Source: Clostridium gelidum
Lineage (GTDB): Bacteria; Bacillota; Clostridia; Clostridiales; Clostridiaceae
DNA: 64,000 bases
Assembly: GCF_019977655.1 (NCBI RefSeq)
Contig: NZ_AP024849.1
Span: forward strand, 1,125,001-1,189,000
Direction: 5' to 3'
Part shown: piece after piece, positions 41,757 to 50,380 of the stretch
Numbering within the stretch: position 1 is the stretch's first letter
Layout of the letters: every line of letters begins with the position of its first letter
Notes under the pieces: model-generated
What the model was told of the DNA's origin: nothing
Databases searched by the model: none
What the model saw: only the letters and a program-made list of their open reading frames with translations
Position numbers and translations under genes: made by a program

Positions 41757-42794
41757 ATGGAATATATAAATGATATTAACATAAATGAAGCAGTTATCCA
41801 CATATTAGATAGTAATGGGCAAGAACCTGTGCTTAATGAATACAATTTAGAATTAGATGAAGATATATATAAATTTTTATATAGACATATAGAAAAATGT
41901 TTAAAAGATGATGAACTTAAATATGCGCGTTTTAACCCTGAGAGAAATATAGTTAAAGAAGTTGTACAAGACTATTTAAATGGAATAGATAGTGATTTAA
42001 TTAGTTTATCTAAGGAGCTTGCTAGTCAACTATTTATAATAATGAAGGGAAATGTAAATATTCCATCAGGAGATTTAATAATAGTATCAATAACGACAGA
42101 TCAAGGGCCTATGATAGGTATACTTAAAATGGATTATGTTAAGAACTTTACCCATGAGATTCAATTTGTAGATGAAAAGATTGGAATAGGAATAGTACCA
42201 CAAGCAGCGGGACTTCCAGGTAGTGGACAAAAGATACAAAAGGCTGCATTTCTTAAACCAATTATGGAAGATGCAAATTATAATTTAATGATTTTAGATA
42301 AGCAAAAAAGTAGTAAAGAAGATGAATATGGAGCAAATTATTTTATAAATACATTTTTAGGTGCAAGCATTATCACAAATGAAAGAGATATGACAAAAAC
42401 TTTTGTAAAAGCAGCTGAGAACTGGACAAGAAAAAATATTACAGAAGATGCAGGAAAAGCAGAAGAGATTAGAACTGCCATTAAAGCTAAATTAAAAGAA
42501 GAAGACACTATAAATATAGATTCATTATCAGAAGAACTCTTTAATGAACATCCACAAGTAAAAGAAGACTTTTCAAATTACATAAAACAACAAGGTTTAA
42601 ATGAAGAAGTGGCAGTAGATAGAACTTGGGTTGATAAAAAGCTAAAAAGAGTTAGACTCAATATAGATAAACAAATTGATCTATATATAAATGAAGATAC
42701 TTACCATGATTCTAGCAAATTTGAAATCCAAAGAAATGGTGATGGAACTATCAACCTAATAGTAAAAAATGTAATGAATTATATAGAAAAGTGA
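41757..42794 (+). CDS. 37-kDa nucleoid-associated protein (NdpA/YejK family)
   Basis: A 345-residue member of the NA37/YejK family, acidic and without membrane segments. It contains the family's central GPMIGILKMDYVKNFTHEIQF, GLPGSGQKIQKAAFL and ANYFINTFLGASIITNERDMT segments, and ends in FEIQRNGDGTINLIVKNV. E. coli YejK associates with the nucleoid; the clostridial role is unknown. The only ribosome-binding candidate is GGGATGGTGA. Two partial, decayed copies of this gene and its leader lie at 37.2 and 40.8 kb. A run of small hairpins follows the stop codon. Confidence 0.83.
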   Translation: MEYINDININEAVIHILDSNGQEPVLNEYNLELDEDIYKFLYRHIEKCLKDDELKYARFNPERNIVKEVVQDYLNGIDSDLISLSKELASQLFIIMKGNVNIPSGDLIIVSITTDQGPMIGILKMDYVKNFTHEIQFVDEKIGIGIVPQAAGLPGSGQKIQKAAFLKPIMEDANYNLMILDKQKSSKEDEYGANYFINTFLGASIITNERDMTKTFVKAAENWTRKNITEDAGKAEEIRTAIKAKLKEEDTINIDSLSEELFNEHPQVKEDFSNYIKQQGLNEEVAVDRTWVDKKLKRVRLNIDKQIDLYINEDTYHDSSKFEIQRNGDGTINLIVKNVMNYIEK

Positions 42795-42798
42795 GAAT

Positions 42799-42890
42799 CG
42801 AAATTTTACATTTCGCTCTTCGAACTTTCTCTTTGAGCAAGTAGAGAAAACGAAACTTGTTTCGCATTGAATCACTTTCGCATAGCAAAG
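42799..42890 (+). other. String of small hairpins after the nucleoid-associated protein gene
   Basis: Consecutive stems: CGAAAT/ATTTCG (42799-42815), TTTCTCT/AGAGAAA (42826-42849), CGAAAC/GTTTCG (42851-42864) and CTTT/AAAG (42875-42890). The composition is richer in C and G than the surroundings. It could be a structured 3' UTR or a degenerate repeat. The remaining bases to 43040 show only a weak AAAGAGCTG/CAGCTCTTT pairing with a long loop. Confidence 0.45.
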
Positions 42891-43040
42891 CAAAAGTAGA
42901 TAGCCTGAATTTGTGATTTGTTTCTAATTAAATATTCTCAATTTTAAACATGTCTCCCCAATATTTAAAGAGCTGATAAAAAATTTAGAAATTAAGCAAC
43001 CAATATTATATTTCTATTTACAACAGCTCTTTTAAAACCA

Positions 43041-44516
43041 TTAGTTTTTAAATAAATATTCTCCATTTGATTCAATAACTTTTTTATACCAATAAAATGA
43101 TTTTTTTGGAATACGTTTATAAGTACCTTTTCCATAATCATCACAATCAACATAAATGAATCCATAACGTTTAGACATTTGCTTAGTTGATTCAGATATT
43201 AAATCAATACAGCCCCAAGATGTGTATCCTAAACATTCAACACCATCATATTCAATAGCATCTAACATTGCTTTAAAGTGAACATCAAAATAATCAATAC
43301 GATATTGATCATCAATAGTGCCGTCTTCTGCAACTTCATCTTTAGCGCCTAAACCATTTTCCACAATAAATAATGGCTTGCGATACCTATCACACAAATC
43401 CACCATTGATATTCTAAGTCCAGTTGGATCTATTTGCCAGCCCCATTCACTTGATGGTAAATATGGATTTTTAACTGCGGTTATTGTATTTCCGTCTGTA
43501 ACATCTAAACCTTCTAGTGATGCTGCTGAACATGATGACATATAATATGAAAATGAAACGAAATCCACTGGATATTCTTTCATTATTGTATCATCACCAT
43601 ATTCTTTTTTTATTACAATACCGTTATTTTTAAATTTAGATAATAAATATGAGGGATATTCTCCAAATACTTGAGTATCACTATAACAATAAGTAGCGCG
43701 CATATCTTGTTGAGATTGTAAAACATCTTTGGGTTTACAAGTATGTGGATAGTAAGTTAATTTTGTAAGCATACATCCGACGCTTGATTCTGGAATTATT
43801 TCATGACAGATTTTTGTAGCTAATGCACTAGCTACAAATTGATGATGCATTGCTTGGAAGATTACTTGTTCCCATTTAATATTTGGGAATCTATCTTCAA
43901 CCAATCCTCCAGTTGTATAAGGATGTCTGATCATTGAATCAACTTCATTAAAAGTCAACCAATATTTAACTTTATTTTTATAGCGTGTGCAAATTGTTTT
44001 TACATATAGTTCAAAGAAGCCTACTAATTCTCTTGAATACCAACCATCATAATTTAATGTTAAATTAATTGGCGGCTCATAATGTGACATTGTTACTAAT
44101 GGTTCAATGCCATATTTTAAACATTCATCAAAAACATTATCATAGAATTCTAATCCTTCTTCATTAGGCTCTTTATCATCACCATTTGGGAATATTCGAG
44201 ACCAAGCAATGGACATGCGATACACTTTAAAGCCCATTTCTGCAAACATTTTAATATCTTCTTTATAATGATGATAAAAATCTGAACCATGACGTTTAGG
44301 ATATAAAGATTCATCATTTGTTTTTAAAGCTTCTTCAATATCTTTACTTGTAATTTCATTTTGCTTTTTATAATCTTGAACATCTATGTCTAAGTGATGA
44401 CGAGCACAGTCAGAAACACTAATTCCTTTTCCACCTTCTTTAAATCCACCTTCAACTTGATTAGCGGCAGTAGCACCACCCCATAAAAATTCTTTGGGAA
44501 ATCTTCTTGTTGCCAT
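43041..44516 (-). CDS. 6-phospho-beta-glucosidase (GH1)
   Basis: A 491-residue family 1 glycoside hydrolase with FPKEFLWGGATAANQVEGGF at the start, the acid/base glutamate in WLTFNEVDS and the nucleophile glutamate in LFIVENGLGAKDE. The late KRYGFIYVDCDDYGKGTYKR segment contains the tyrosine/lysine typical of the phosphate-binding site in phospho-glucosidases. It cleaves phosphorylated cellobiose- or arbutin-type glucosides delivered by a PTS; no matching EII genes are adjacent. AATAGGAGGAATAAT precedes the start. A perfect palindrome lies in its leader and an RpiR-family regulator is encoded upstream on the same strand. Confidence 0.92.
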   Translation of the reverse strand: MATRRFPKEFLWGGATAANQVEGGFKEGGKGISVSDCARHHLDIDVQDYKKQNEITSKDIEEALKTNDESLYPKRHGSDFYHHYKEDIKMFAEMGFKVYRMSIAWSRIFPNGDDKEPNEEGLEFYDNVFDECLKYGIEPLVTMSHYEPPINLTLNYDGWYSRELVGFFELYVKTICTRYKNKVKYWLTFNEVDSMIRHPYTTGGLVEDRFPNIKWEQVIFQAMHHQFVASALATKICHEIIPESSVGCMLTKLTYYPHTCKPKDVLQSQQDMRATYCYSDTQVFGEYPSYLLSKFKNNGIVIKKEYGDDTIMKEYPVDFVSFSYYMSSCSAASLEGLDVTDGNTITAVKNPYLPSSEWGWQIDPTGLRISMVDLCDRYRKPLFIVENGLGAKDEVAEDGTIDDQYRIDYFDVHFKAMLDAIEYDGVECLGYTSWGCIDLISESTKQMSKRYGFIYVDCDDYGKGTYKRIPKKSFYWYKKVIESNGEYLFKN

Positions 44517-44537
44517 TATTATTCCTCCTATTTTGTT

Positions 44538-44576
44538 TATAACTCTATTATAAACAAAATTTATAATAGAGTTATA
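44538..44576. promoter_or_regulatory. 17-bp-arm palindrome upstream of the GH1 gene
   Basis: Perfect arms TATAACTCTATTATAAA (44538-44554) and its complement (44560-44576) with a 5-bp centre, 22 bp before the start codon. The size and symmetry suggest an operator for the RpiR-type regulator encoded upstream; a leader hairpin is the alternative. Confidence 0.6.
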
Positions 44577-44649
44577 GCAAAGTCATAAAATGGTTGTAAT
44601 ATCCAAAAAATATCTTGTTTTATATCTTATTTTGAAAAAAAGTGCCAAC

Positions 44650-45507
44650 TTAGTAAGAATTTTTTAACCACTCATGTCTTTCACCTTTTAACGCATCCAC
44701 ATTTTTTTCAACACTATTATAGTTATATACCAATAATGAAGCAAATAGTATATCTAATATATATTGAGTGGACATTGTAAAGATAACAGTTGAAAATTCT
44801 AAGGTGTTTTCTGAAGTCATTATATGAATATGATCATCTGTTAATTTTGACAATCTTTGGTCAATGTTACCGCTTATTGATAGTGTAGGAATTGCACATT
44901 CTTTTAGTCTTTTAGCAGCATCGTATACGCTGGGATTTTTACCTGTATGTGAAATCAAAATTGAATAAGAAGGGATTTTATCAAGCTGCAATATTTCACA
45001 ATGAGTCCAGTGAATACTATTATAAGCATTAGCAATAATACCTATTTCTTCGAGTTTATAACAAAACATTTTAGCAACTTCATAATTGATACCATCACCA
45101 TAAACATCAATTATTTTAGCTTGTTTCATTAAATCTGTTACTCTTCTAATTGTATTGTAATCAAGCATACTTCTAGTATGGTCAATTGCCTTGGAATAGA
45201 TTAATGGCATAGTGTGTATAATATCATCAATTTTACTGCTTTTATCATAAGGCTTTGTTTTCAAAGATTCTTTTAATTTCATCATTTGGGGATACTCTGA
45301 AGCATAGATAAACTTTAAATCGGCATATCCTTTTGTTCCTAATTTTTTACATAATCTAATAATTGTTGAAGCACTAGTATAACTTGCTTCTGCTAATTCA
45401 GTAACGCTCATTTCTAATAAGTCCTTAGGATACTTTATTATATAATTTGCAACAGCTTGTTCTTGAAATGTTAAATTATTTAAATTCTGCATTTTGTATA
45501 CTATCAC
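44650..45507 (-). CDS. RpiR/MurR-family transcriptional regulator
   Basis: A 285-residue regulator with an N-terminal helix-turn-helix (about 1-75: LTFQEQAVANYIIKYP, SVTELAEASYTSASTIIRLC) and a C-terminal SIS sugar-phosphate-binding domain (about 110-260: KIIDVYGDGINYEVAKMF, YSILISHTGKNPSVYDAAKRL). Such regulators sense phosphosugars. It is encoded upstream of the phospho-beta-glucosidase gene on the same strand, 133 bp apart, and is the natural candidate to bind the palindrome in between. The start follows GGAGGTATATTGTGAT. Confidence 0.88.
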   Translation of the reverse strand: MIVYKMQNLNNLTFQEQAVANYIIKYPKDLLEMSVTELAEASYTSASTIIRLCKKLGTKGYADLKFIYASEYPQMMKLKESLKTKPYDKSSKIDDIIHTMPLIYSKAIDHTRSMLDYNTIRRVTDLMKQAKIIDVYGDGINYEVAKMFCYKLEEIGIIANAYNSIHWTHCEILQLDKIPSYSILISHTGKNPSVYDAAKRLKECAIPTLSISGNIDQRLSKLTDDHIHIMTSENTLEFSTVIFTMSTQYILDILFASLLVYNYNSVEKNVDALKGERHEWLKNSY

Positions 45508-45622
45508 AATATACCTCCATTTCCATCGTTATATTATCATTTATTTAAATATTTTACTATTGTTTTCATTCAATGCGTATTATAAGAAGTTGAGCATAAT
45601 GCATAAAAAAATATATTATGGC

Positions 45623-45683
45623 ATAATAAAGAAGAAATAGATGCTATACATATATTGTAAAACATTTATTTCTTCTTTATTAT
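45623..45683 (-). terminator. Long hairpin after argF
   Basis: Perfect 17-bp arms (45623-45639 and 45667-45683) with a 27-nt loop, starting 8 bp after the argF stop on the minus strand. T-rich sequence (ATATTTTTTT) follows about ten bases beyond. Confidence 0.6.
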
Positions 45684-45690
45684 AATCAGA

Positions 45691-46611
45691 CTATTTCATT
45701 AATTTAACAAGGACAGCCTTTTGAGCATGTAATCTATTTTCAGATTCATCAAAGATTGAATCTGCATGTTCTTCTAAAACTTCAGCTGTAATTTCTTCAC
45801 CTCTATGAGCTGGAAGACAGTGAAGTACCATTACATTTTTATCAGCTATTGCCATTAATTCTTTATTTATTTGGAAACCTACAAAAGCTTTAGCACGTGT
45901 TTCAGCTTCTTCTTCATGTCCCATACTAGCCCAAACATCTGTAATTAATACATCAGCACCCGAAGCCGCTTCATACGGGGAAGTAGTTACTGTAAAGTTA
46001 ACCCCTTCTTTTTCTGCGATTTCTTTTGCTCTAGTTAAGTATTTATCAGATGCTGTATAATCTTTTGGTGATGCAACTGCAAAGTTCATTCCAACCTTTA
46101 AGCAACCAATCATTAAAGAATTAGCCATGTTATTTCCATCACCTATGAAAGCAACTTTTAATCCTTCAAGGATATTCTTATTTTCTCTTATTGTCATTAA
46201 GTCAGCTAACACTTGGCATGGATGTTCATCATCAGTTAAACCATTAATGACTGGGATTGATGAATATTTAGCTAATGTTTCAGCTTCTTCTTGAGAAAAT
46301 GTTCTAATCATTATACCTTGTATGAATCTTGAAAGAACTCTTGCAGTATCTTCAATTGGTTCGCCACGACCAATTTGTAGATCCTTATCACTTAAAAATA
46401 ATGAATTTCCACCTAATTGATACATACCGGCTTCAAAAGAAACTCTAGTTCTAGTAGATGATTTTTCAAATATCATGCCTAAGCTTTTTCCTTTTAAGTG
46501 ATGGTGTTCTATTCCATGTTTTTGTTCATACTTTAATTGATCTGCTAAATTTAAAATGTCTAAGATTTCATCTTTAGAAAGATCATCCATTTTTAATAAA
46601 TCTTTTTTCAT
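45691..46611 (-). CDS. argF: Ornithine carbamoyltransferase
   Basis: A 306-residue enzyme converting ornithine and carbamoyl phosphate to citrulline. The carbamoyl phosphate site FEKSSTRTRVSFE lies near residue 50, HPCQVLADL near 128 and the ornithine-binding VMVLHCLPAHRGEEI near 260. The length is typical. It is the last gene of the argCJBDF unit, 48 bp after argD, and the gap contains a copy of the TTAACAGTTAACAATG repeat. GGGGGGC lies a few bases upstream of the start. Confidence 0.96.
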   Translation of the reverse strand: MKKDLLKMDDLSKDEILDILNLADQLKYEQKHGIEHHHLKGKSLGMIFEKSSTRTRVSFEAGMYQLGGNSLFLSDKDLQIGRGEPIEDTARVLSRFIQGIMIRTFSQEEAETLAKYSSIPVINGLTDDEHPCQVLADLMTIRENKNILEGLKVAFIGDGNNMANSLMIGCLKVGMNFAVASPKDYTASDKYLTRAKEIAEKEGVNFTVTTSPYEAASGADVLITDVWASMGHEEEAETRAKAFVGFQINKELMAIADKNVMVLHCLPAHRGEEITAEVLEEHADSIFDESENRLHAQKAVLVKLMK

Positions 46612-46624
46612 ATATGCCCCCCTA

Positions 46625-46656
46625 AGTCAATTAACAGTTAACAATGAACAATTAGT
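46625..46656. repeat. Short intergenic repeat, argD-argF gap
   Basis: AATTAACAGTTAACAATGAA followed by CAATTAG is the inverted, short version of the TTGTCAATTGTTCATTGTC units found in the other gaps of the arg operon. It fills almost the whole 47-bp gap. Confidence 0.55.
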
Positions 46657-46658
46657 TG

Positions 46659-47843
46659 TTAATTTTCTATATTAGATAATATTTCAAGAATAATATCTAT
46701 TCCTATTTTTAATTCTTTTTTAGTTATAACAAGTGGTGGAAGAAGTCTTATAACATCTTTGCCTGCTGTTAATACTAATAATCCCTTTTTTATAGCTTCT
46801 TTTTGAACGAGTGTAGGATCGCATTTTACTTTTATTCCGATCATTAATCCCATGCCACGTACATCTACAATTTGAGGATTTTTAGCTTCTTCTATAAGTT
46901 CTTTTACGTAAGCACCTCTTTTAGTTATCTTTTCAAAATACTTTTCATTACAAAGTTCATCAAGAACAACTGAAGCACCAGCGCATACAACTGGATTAGC
47001 TCCGAAAGTTGAACCATGATCACCTGGATTAAATACATCAGCTACTTTAGAAGAGCATAAGAAGCCACCAATAGGAAGTCCAGCTCCAAGGCCTTTAGCT
47101 ACAGTAACTATATCAGCTTCTACATCAAAATTATTATATCCAAACATTTTACCAGTTCTAGCAATACCACATTGAACTTCATCAAATATAACAAGTACAT
47201 CTTTTTCATTACATATTTTAACTACTTCTTGGACAAATTCTTTATCAAGAGGAATTACTCCACCTTCTCCTTGAATTGCTTCAAGCATTATAGCACAAAC
47301 TTCATCTGTAAGCCTTGCTTTGAAATCTTCTAAATCATTTGCTTTTACATAATCAAAACCTTCAGTAAAAGGGAAGAAGTATTTATGGAATTTTTCTTGT
47401 CCAGTTGCTTTTAAAGTAGTTATTGTTCTACCGTGAAAAGATTGCAATAAAGTAAGAACTGTACTTCTATCAGCACCATATTTATCGTAGCTGTATTTTC
47501 TAGCTAATTTAATTGCACCTTCATTAGCTTCAGCACCAGAGTTACCAAAAAATACTTTATTCATATTAGCTTTTTCAGTTAATTCTTTAGCAAGTTTTAC
47601 ACTTGGCTCATTGTGAAATATGTTTGAACAATGAACAAGGGTTTTTAATTGCTTACTAGTAGCCTTAATCCATTTTTCATGACCATACCCTAAGCTACTA
47701 ACACCAATGCCACTTGTAAAGTCTAAATATTTATTTTTATCTGAATCATAAAGATAAGCACCTTCACCATGAGTGATTACAGGATCTAAACGACCATAAC
47801 TATTTACAATATGTTCTTTTGCTTCATTAAAATCATATGACAT
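46659..47843 (-). CDS. argD: Acetylornithine aminotransferase
   Basis: A 394-residue class III aminotransferase that makes N-acetylornithine from N-acetylglutamate semialdehyde and glutamate. The PLP lysine is in VTVAKGLGAGLPIGG near residue 247, the cofactor Asp in LVIFDEVQCGIART near 216, and GSTFGANPVVCAGA follows. The length and motifs are typical of ArgD. TTGGAGGTATTTTT precedes the start. It lies between argB and argF in the operon; the 156-bp gap to argB holds a 130-bp repeat element. Confidence 0.95.
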   Translation of the reverse strand: MSYDFNEAKEHIVNSYGRLDPVITHGEGAYLYDSDKNKYLDFTSGIGVSSLGYGHEKWIKATSKQLKTLVHCSNIFHNEPSVKLAKELTEKANMNKVFFGNSGAEANEGAIKLARKYSYDKYGADRSTVLTLLQSFHGRTITTLKATGQEKFHKYFFPFTEGFDYVKANDLEDFKARLTDEVCAIMLEAIQGEGGVIPLDKEFVQEVVKICNEKDVLVIFDEVQCGIARTGKMFGYNNFDVEADIVTVAKGLGAGLPIGGFLCSSKVADVFNPGDHGSTFGANPVVCAGASVVLDELCNEKYFEKITKRGAYVKELIEEAKNPQIVDVRGMGLMIGIKVKCDPTLVQKEAIKKGLLVLTAGKDVIRLLPPLVITKKELKIGIDIILEILSNIEN

Positions 47844-47866
47844 AAAAATACCTCCAATTTAAATTA

Positions 47867-47996
47867 GTTAATAATTATGAATTAACAATTAAGAGTTAAG
47901 GAACAAATCCTTTCAGGATTTGAATAAATATAATATTAGAAATCCCGTAGGGATTTCATCTATCATTGTTAACTGTTAATTGTGAATTCTTAACTG
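47867..47996. repeat. 130-bp intergenic repeat element, argB-argD gap
   Basis: Imperfect terminal inverted repeats (GTTAATAATTATGAATTAAC at the left; the complement of TTAATTGTGAATTCTTAAC at the right) flank two perfect hairpins: CAAATCC-TTTCA-GGATTTG (47904-47922) and GAAATCCC-GTA-GGGATTTC (47939-47957). It is a shorter relative of the element between argC and argJ. It looks MITE- or REP-like and carries no coding capacity. Confidence 0.7.
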
Positions 47997-47999
47997 ATT

Positions 48000-48854
48000 T
48001 TAGTAGATCATTGTTCCAATTCCTTCAGGAGAGAATAACTCTAAAAGAATAGAATGAGGAATACGTCCATCAATGATAAGTGCTCTTTCGACACCCATTC
48101 TGATTGCTTCAACGCAGCAATCAATTTTAGGAATCATACCACCTTTTATTACTCCTTCTAAACATAACTTAGGAATTTGATGTATTCTAAGTACAGGAAG
48201 TAATGAAGAAGGATCTTTTGCATCCATAAGAACTCCAGGTACATCAGTAAGTAACATTAACTTTTCAGCTTTAAGTGCTGCTGCAATTTTCGAAGCACAT
48301 ATATCAGCATTAATGTTATATGGTTTATTATCTTCTTCACCTAAAGCAATACTTCCGATAACTGGAATATAACCAGAATTTATAGCCATTTTTATAACTT
48401 CAGTATTAACCTTTGTTATTTCGCCTACATAACCTAAATCAATATCAGTTTCTAATTTTTTAGCTTTTAAAAGAGAACCATCCATTCCACATAAACCAAT
48501 AGCTTTGCCTCCAAACTTTTCTATAAGAGAAACTAAGTTTTTGTTTACTTTTCCACCAAGAACCATTTGAACTATATCAATAGTACTTTCACCAGTGTAT
48601 CTTAAACCATTAATAAATTCGCTTTTTTCACCTAGTCTATTTAAAAAGTCTGAAATATCAGGTCCGCCACCATGGACAACAACTGGTTCAATACCAACAC
48701 ATTTCATTAATATAATATCATTTATAACTGTTTCGCGAAGTTCTTCGCTTATCATTGCATTTCCACCATATTTTACTACTATTATTTTGCCATAGTAACG
48801 TTGTATGTAAGGCAATGCATGAACTAAGACCTCAGCTCTTTCATTAGTATTCAA
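48000..48854 (-). CDS. argB: Acetylglutamate kinase
   Basis: A 284-residue amino acid kinase that phosphorylates N-acetylglutamate, the usual feedback-controlled step in organisms with ArgJ. It has the N-terminal IIVKYGGNAM, the substrate loop VVVHGGGPDISDFL, and the ATP-binding KLMLLTDVPGVL and GGMIPKIDCCVEAI segments. The N-terminal helix before the kinase core (about 1-20) is of the sort present in arginine-inhibited enzymes. GGGGGTTG precedes the start. It follows argJ by 67 bp, a gap filled with tandem repeats. Confidence 0.95.
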   Translation of the reverse strand: MNTNERAEVLVHALPYIQRYYGKIIVVKYGGNAMISEELRETVINDIILMKCVGIEPVVVHGGGPDISDFLNRLGEKSEFINGLRYTGESTIDIVQMVLGGKVNKNLVSLIEKFGGKAIGLCGMDGSLLKAKKLETDIDLGYVGEITKVNTEVIKMAINSGYIPVIGSIALGEEDNKPYNINADICASKIAAALKAEKLMLLTDVPGVLMDAKDPSSLLPVLRIHQIPKLCLEGVIKGGMIPKIDCCVEAIRMGVERALIIDGRIPHSILLELFSPEGIGTMIY

Positions 48855-48881
48855 TTTACAACCCCCTTATTCAATAAACAG

Positions 48882-48923
48882 TTGTCAATTGTTCATTGTC
48901 AATTGTTTATTGTCAATTGTTTT
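48882..48923. repeat. Three tandem 14-bp repeats, argJ-argB gap
   Basis: TTGTCAATTGTTCA, TTGTCAATTGTTTA and TTGTCAATTGTTTT follow each other without gaps at 48882-48923, overlapping the argJ stop codon. The same unit occurs at the right end of the argC-argJ element. Confidence 0.75.
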
Positions 48924-50145
48924 AACTTCTGTAGTCTCCATTAATCTTTACATATTCATAACTTAGATCACAGCCCCAAACATAAGCACTATAATCACCT
49001 AAGAATAAATTAACTTTAATAATAATTTCATTTTCACTTAGAACTTTTTTAGCCATATCTTCATCAAAAGGTAAAGAACTACCAGCTTCACAAACATTTA
49101 TAGTTCCAGCAGGGCTTTCAAAGGAAACATCAACTTTTTCAGGATCAAAATCAATTTTTGTATAACCAAGTGCACAAAGAATTCTTCCCCAGTTTGCATC
49201 ACTACCAAACATTGCAGTTTTTACCAAACTAGAATTAATAACACTTTTACCTAAAACAACAGCATCTTCTTCAGATTTAGCACCTATGATTTGGCATTCT
49301 AATAATTTTGTAGCACCTTCACCATCTTTGGCAATATTCTTAGCCATAATTGTGTTTAATTCAGTAAGAACTTTAAGAAAAGCATCATAATTTTCATCTT
49401 TTTCAGTTATAGTAGGATTTTCAGCTAAGCCGTTAGCTAAAATTAATATCATGTCATTAGTACTTGTATCACCATCAACACTAACTCTATTGTAAGTCAC
49501 AGTAACACTTGATTTTAAAGCATCAGTTAGTAATTTTGGAGAAATAGAAAGGTCCGTTGTAATAAAAGAAAGCATTGTCCCCATATTTGGTTCAATCATT
49601 CCAGAACCTTTTGCCATTGAACCAATAGTAACTTTTTTGTCGCCTATGAAAAATTCTAAAGCCAATTGTTTTTGGAATGTATCAGTTGTCATAATAGCTA
49701 ATGATGCATCATTAGAGCCATCTTTTGATAATTTTTCAGTAAGTAGAGGAATACCGTCTTTAATAGCATCTATATTTAAAGGAACCCCAATTACTCCTGT
49801 AGATGCAACTAAAACATCATCTGCTTTTAACTTCAATTCTTTAGCTTGCAGAGAAGTCATCTTTTCTGCTTTATGCAATCCATCATCACCATTACAAGTG
49901 TTTGCATTACCACTATTTATAATTATTGCTTGTGCTTTTTTGTTAGTTAAATGCTCTTTTGTAATATAAATAGGAGCACCTTTAACTTTATTTTTAGTGT
50001 ACATTCCAGCAGCAGCGGCTGGTACTTCAGAATAGATTAAAGCCAAATCCTTTTGTAAATTACTTTTCTTTAATCCACAGTATATACCTGAAGCTAAAAA
50101 GCCATTAGGAGCAGTAACTCCACCACCTATATATTTTATATCCAA
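48922..50145 (-). CDS. argJ: Bifunctional ornithine acetyltransferase / N-acetylglutamate synthase
   Basis: A 407-residue ArgJ, transferring acetyl from acetylornithine to glutamate and completing the cyclic pathway. It is an autoprocessing Ntn-type enzyme; the cleavage-site threonine lies in KGSGMIEPNMGTMLSF near residue 190. SGNANTCNGDDG and DANWGRILCALGY are further family motifs. I start it at the TTG at 50145 because AAGGGGG lies 7 nt before it; another TTG at 50166 would put that site inside the gene. It follows argC after a 234-bp gap holding a repeat element. Confidence 0.93.
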   Translation of the reverse strand: MDIKYIGGGVTAPNGFLASGIYCGLKKSNLQKDLALIYSEVPAAAAGMYTKNKVKGAPIYITKEHLTNKKAQAIIINSGNANTCNGDDGLHKAEKMTSLQAKELKLKADDVLVASTGVIGVPLNIDAIKDGIPLLTEKLSKDGSNDASLAIMTTDTFQKQLALEFFIGDKKVTIGSMAKGSGMIEPNMGTMLSFITTDLSISPKLLTDALKSSVTVTYNRVSVDGDTSTNDMILILANGLAENPTITEKDENYDAFLKVLTELNTIMAKNIAKDGEGATKLLECQIIGAKSEEDAVVLGKSVINSSLVKTAMFGSDANWGRILCALGYTKIDFDPEKVDVSFESPAGTINVCEAGSSLPFDEDMAKKVLSENEIIIKVNLFLGDYSAYVWGCDLSYEYVKINGDYRS

Positions 50146-50161
50146 ATTTATAACCCCCTTA

Positions 50162-50380
50162 GTCAATGCACAATTGACAATTTATAATTGGCAATTGTGG
50201 AACAAATCACTATATGATTTGAATTATATTATTTATTTTACTTATTGCTTTATTCAAAGAACAATGACATAGGTTAATTACGATAAAAAAATAAATCATG
50301 TAATTATATAAAAATACATTTTTAGAAATCACAAAATTATTTCATCTTAAATTGTCAACTGTCAATTGTTCATTGTCAAT
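50162..50380. repeat. About 220-bp intergenic repeat element, argC-argJ gap
   Basis: It shares with the argB-argD element the left block GGAACAAATC-N7-GATTTGAAT and the right block AGAAATC...ATTTCATCT followed by TTGTCAACTGTCAATTG. About 90 bp of extra AT-rich sequence separates them. The left hairpin is CAAATCA-CTATA-TGATTTG (50203-50221). Compared with the other copy it has an A-T pair in place of C-G, a compensatory change that keeps the stem. Confidence 0.7.

Noticed and set aside
47867..50380. CRISPR-like array in the arg operon gaps
   Set aside because: The repeats are short, irregular and inverted, lack unique spacers of constant length, and no cas genes are present.
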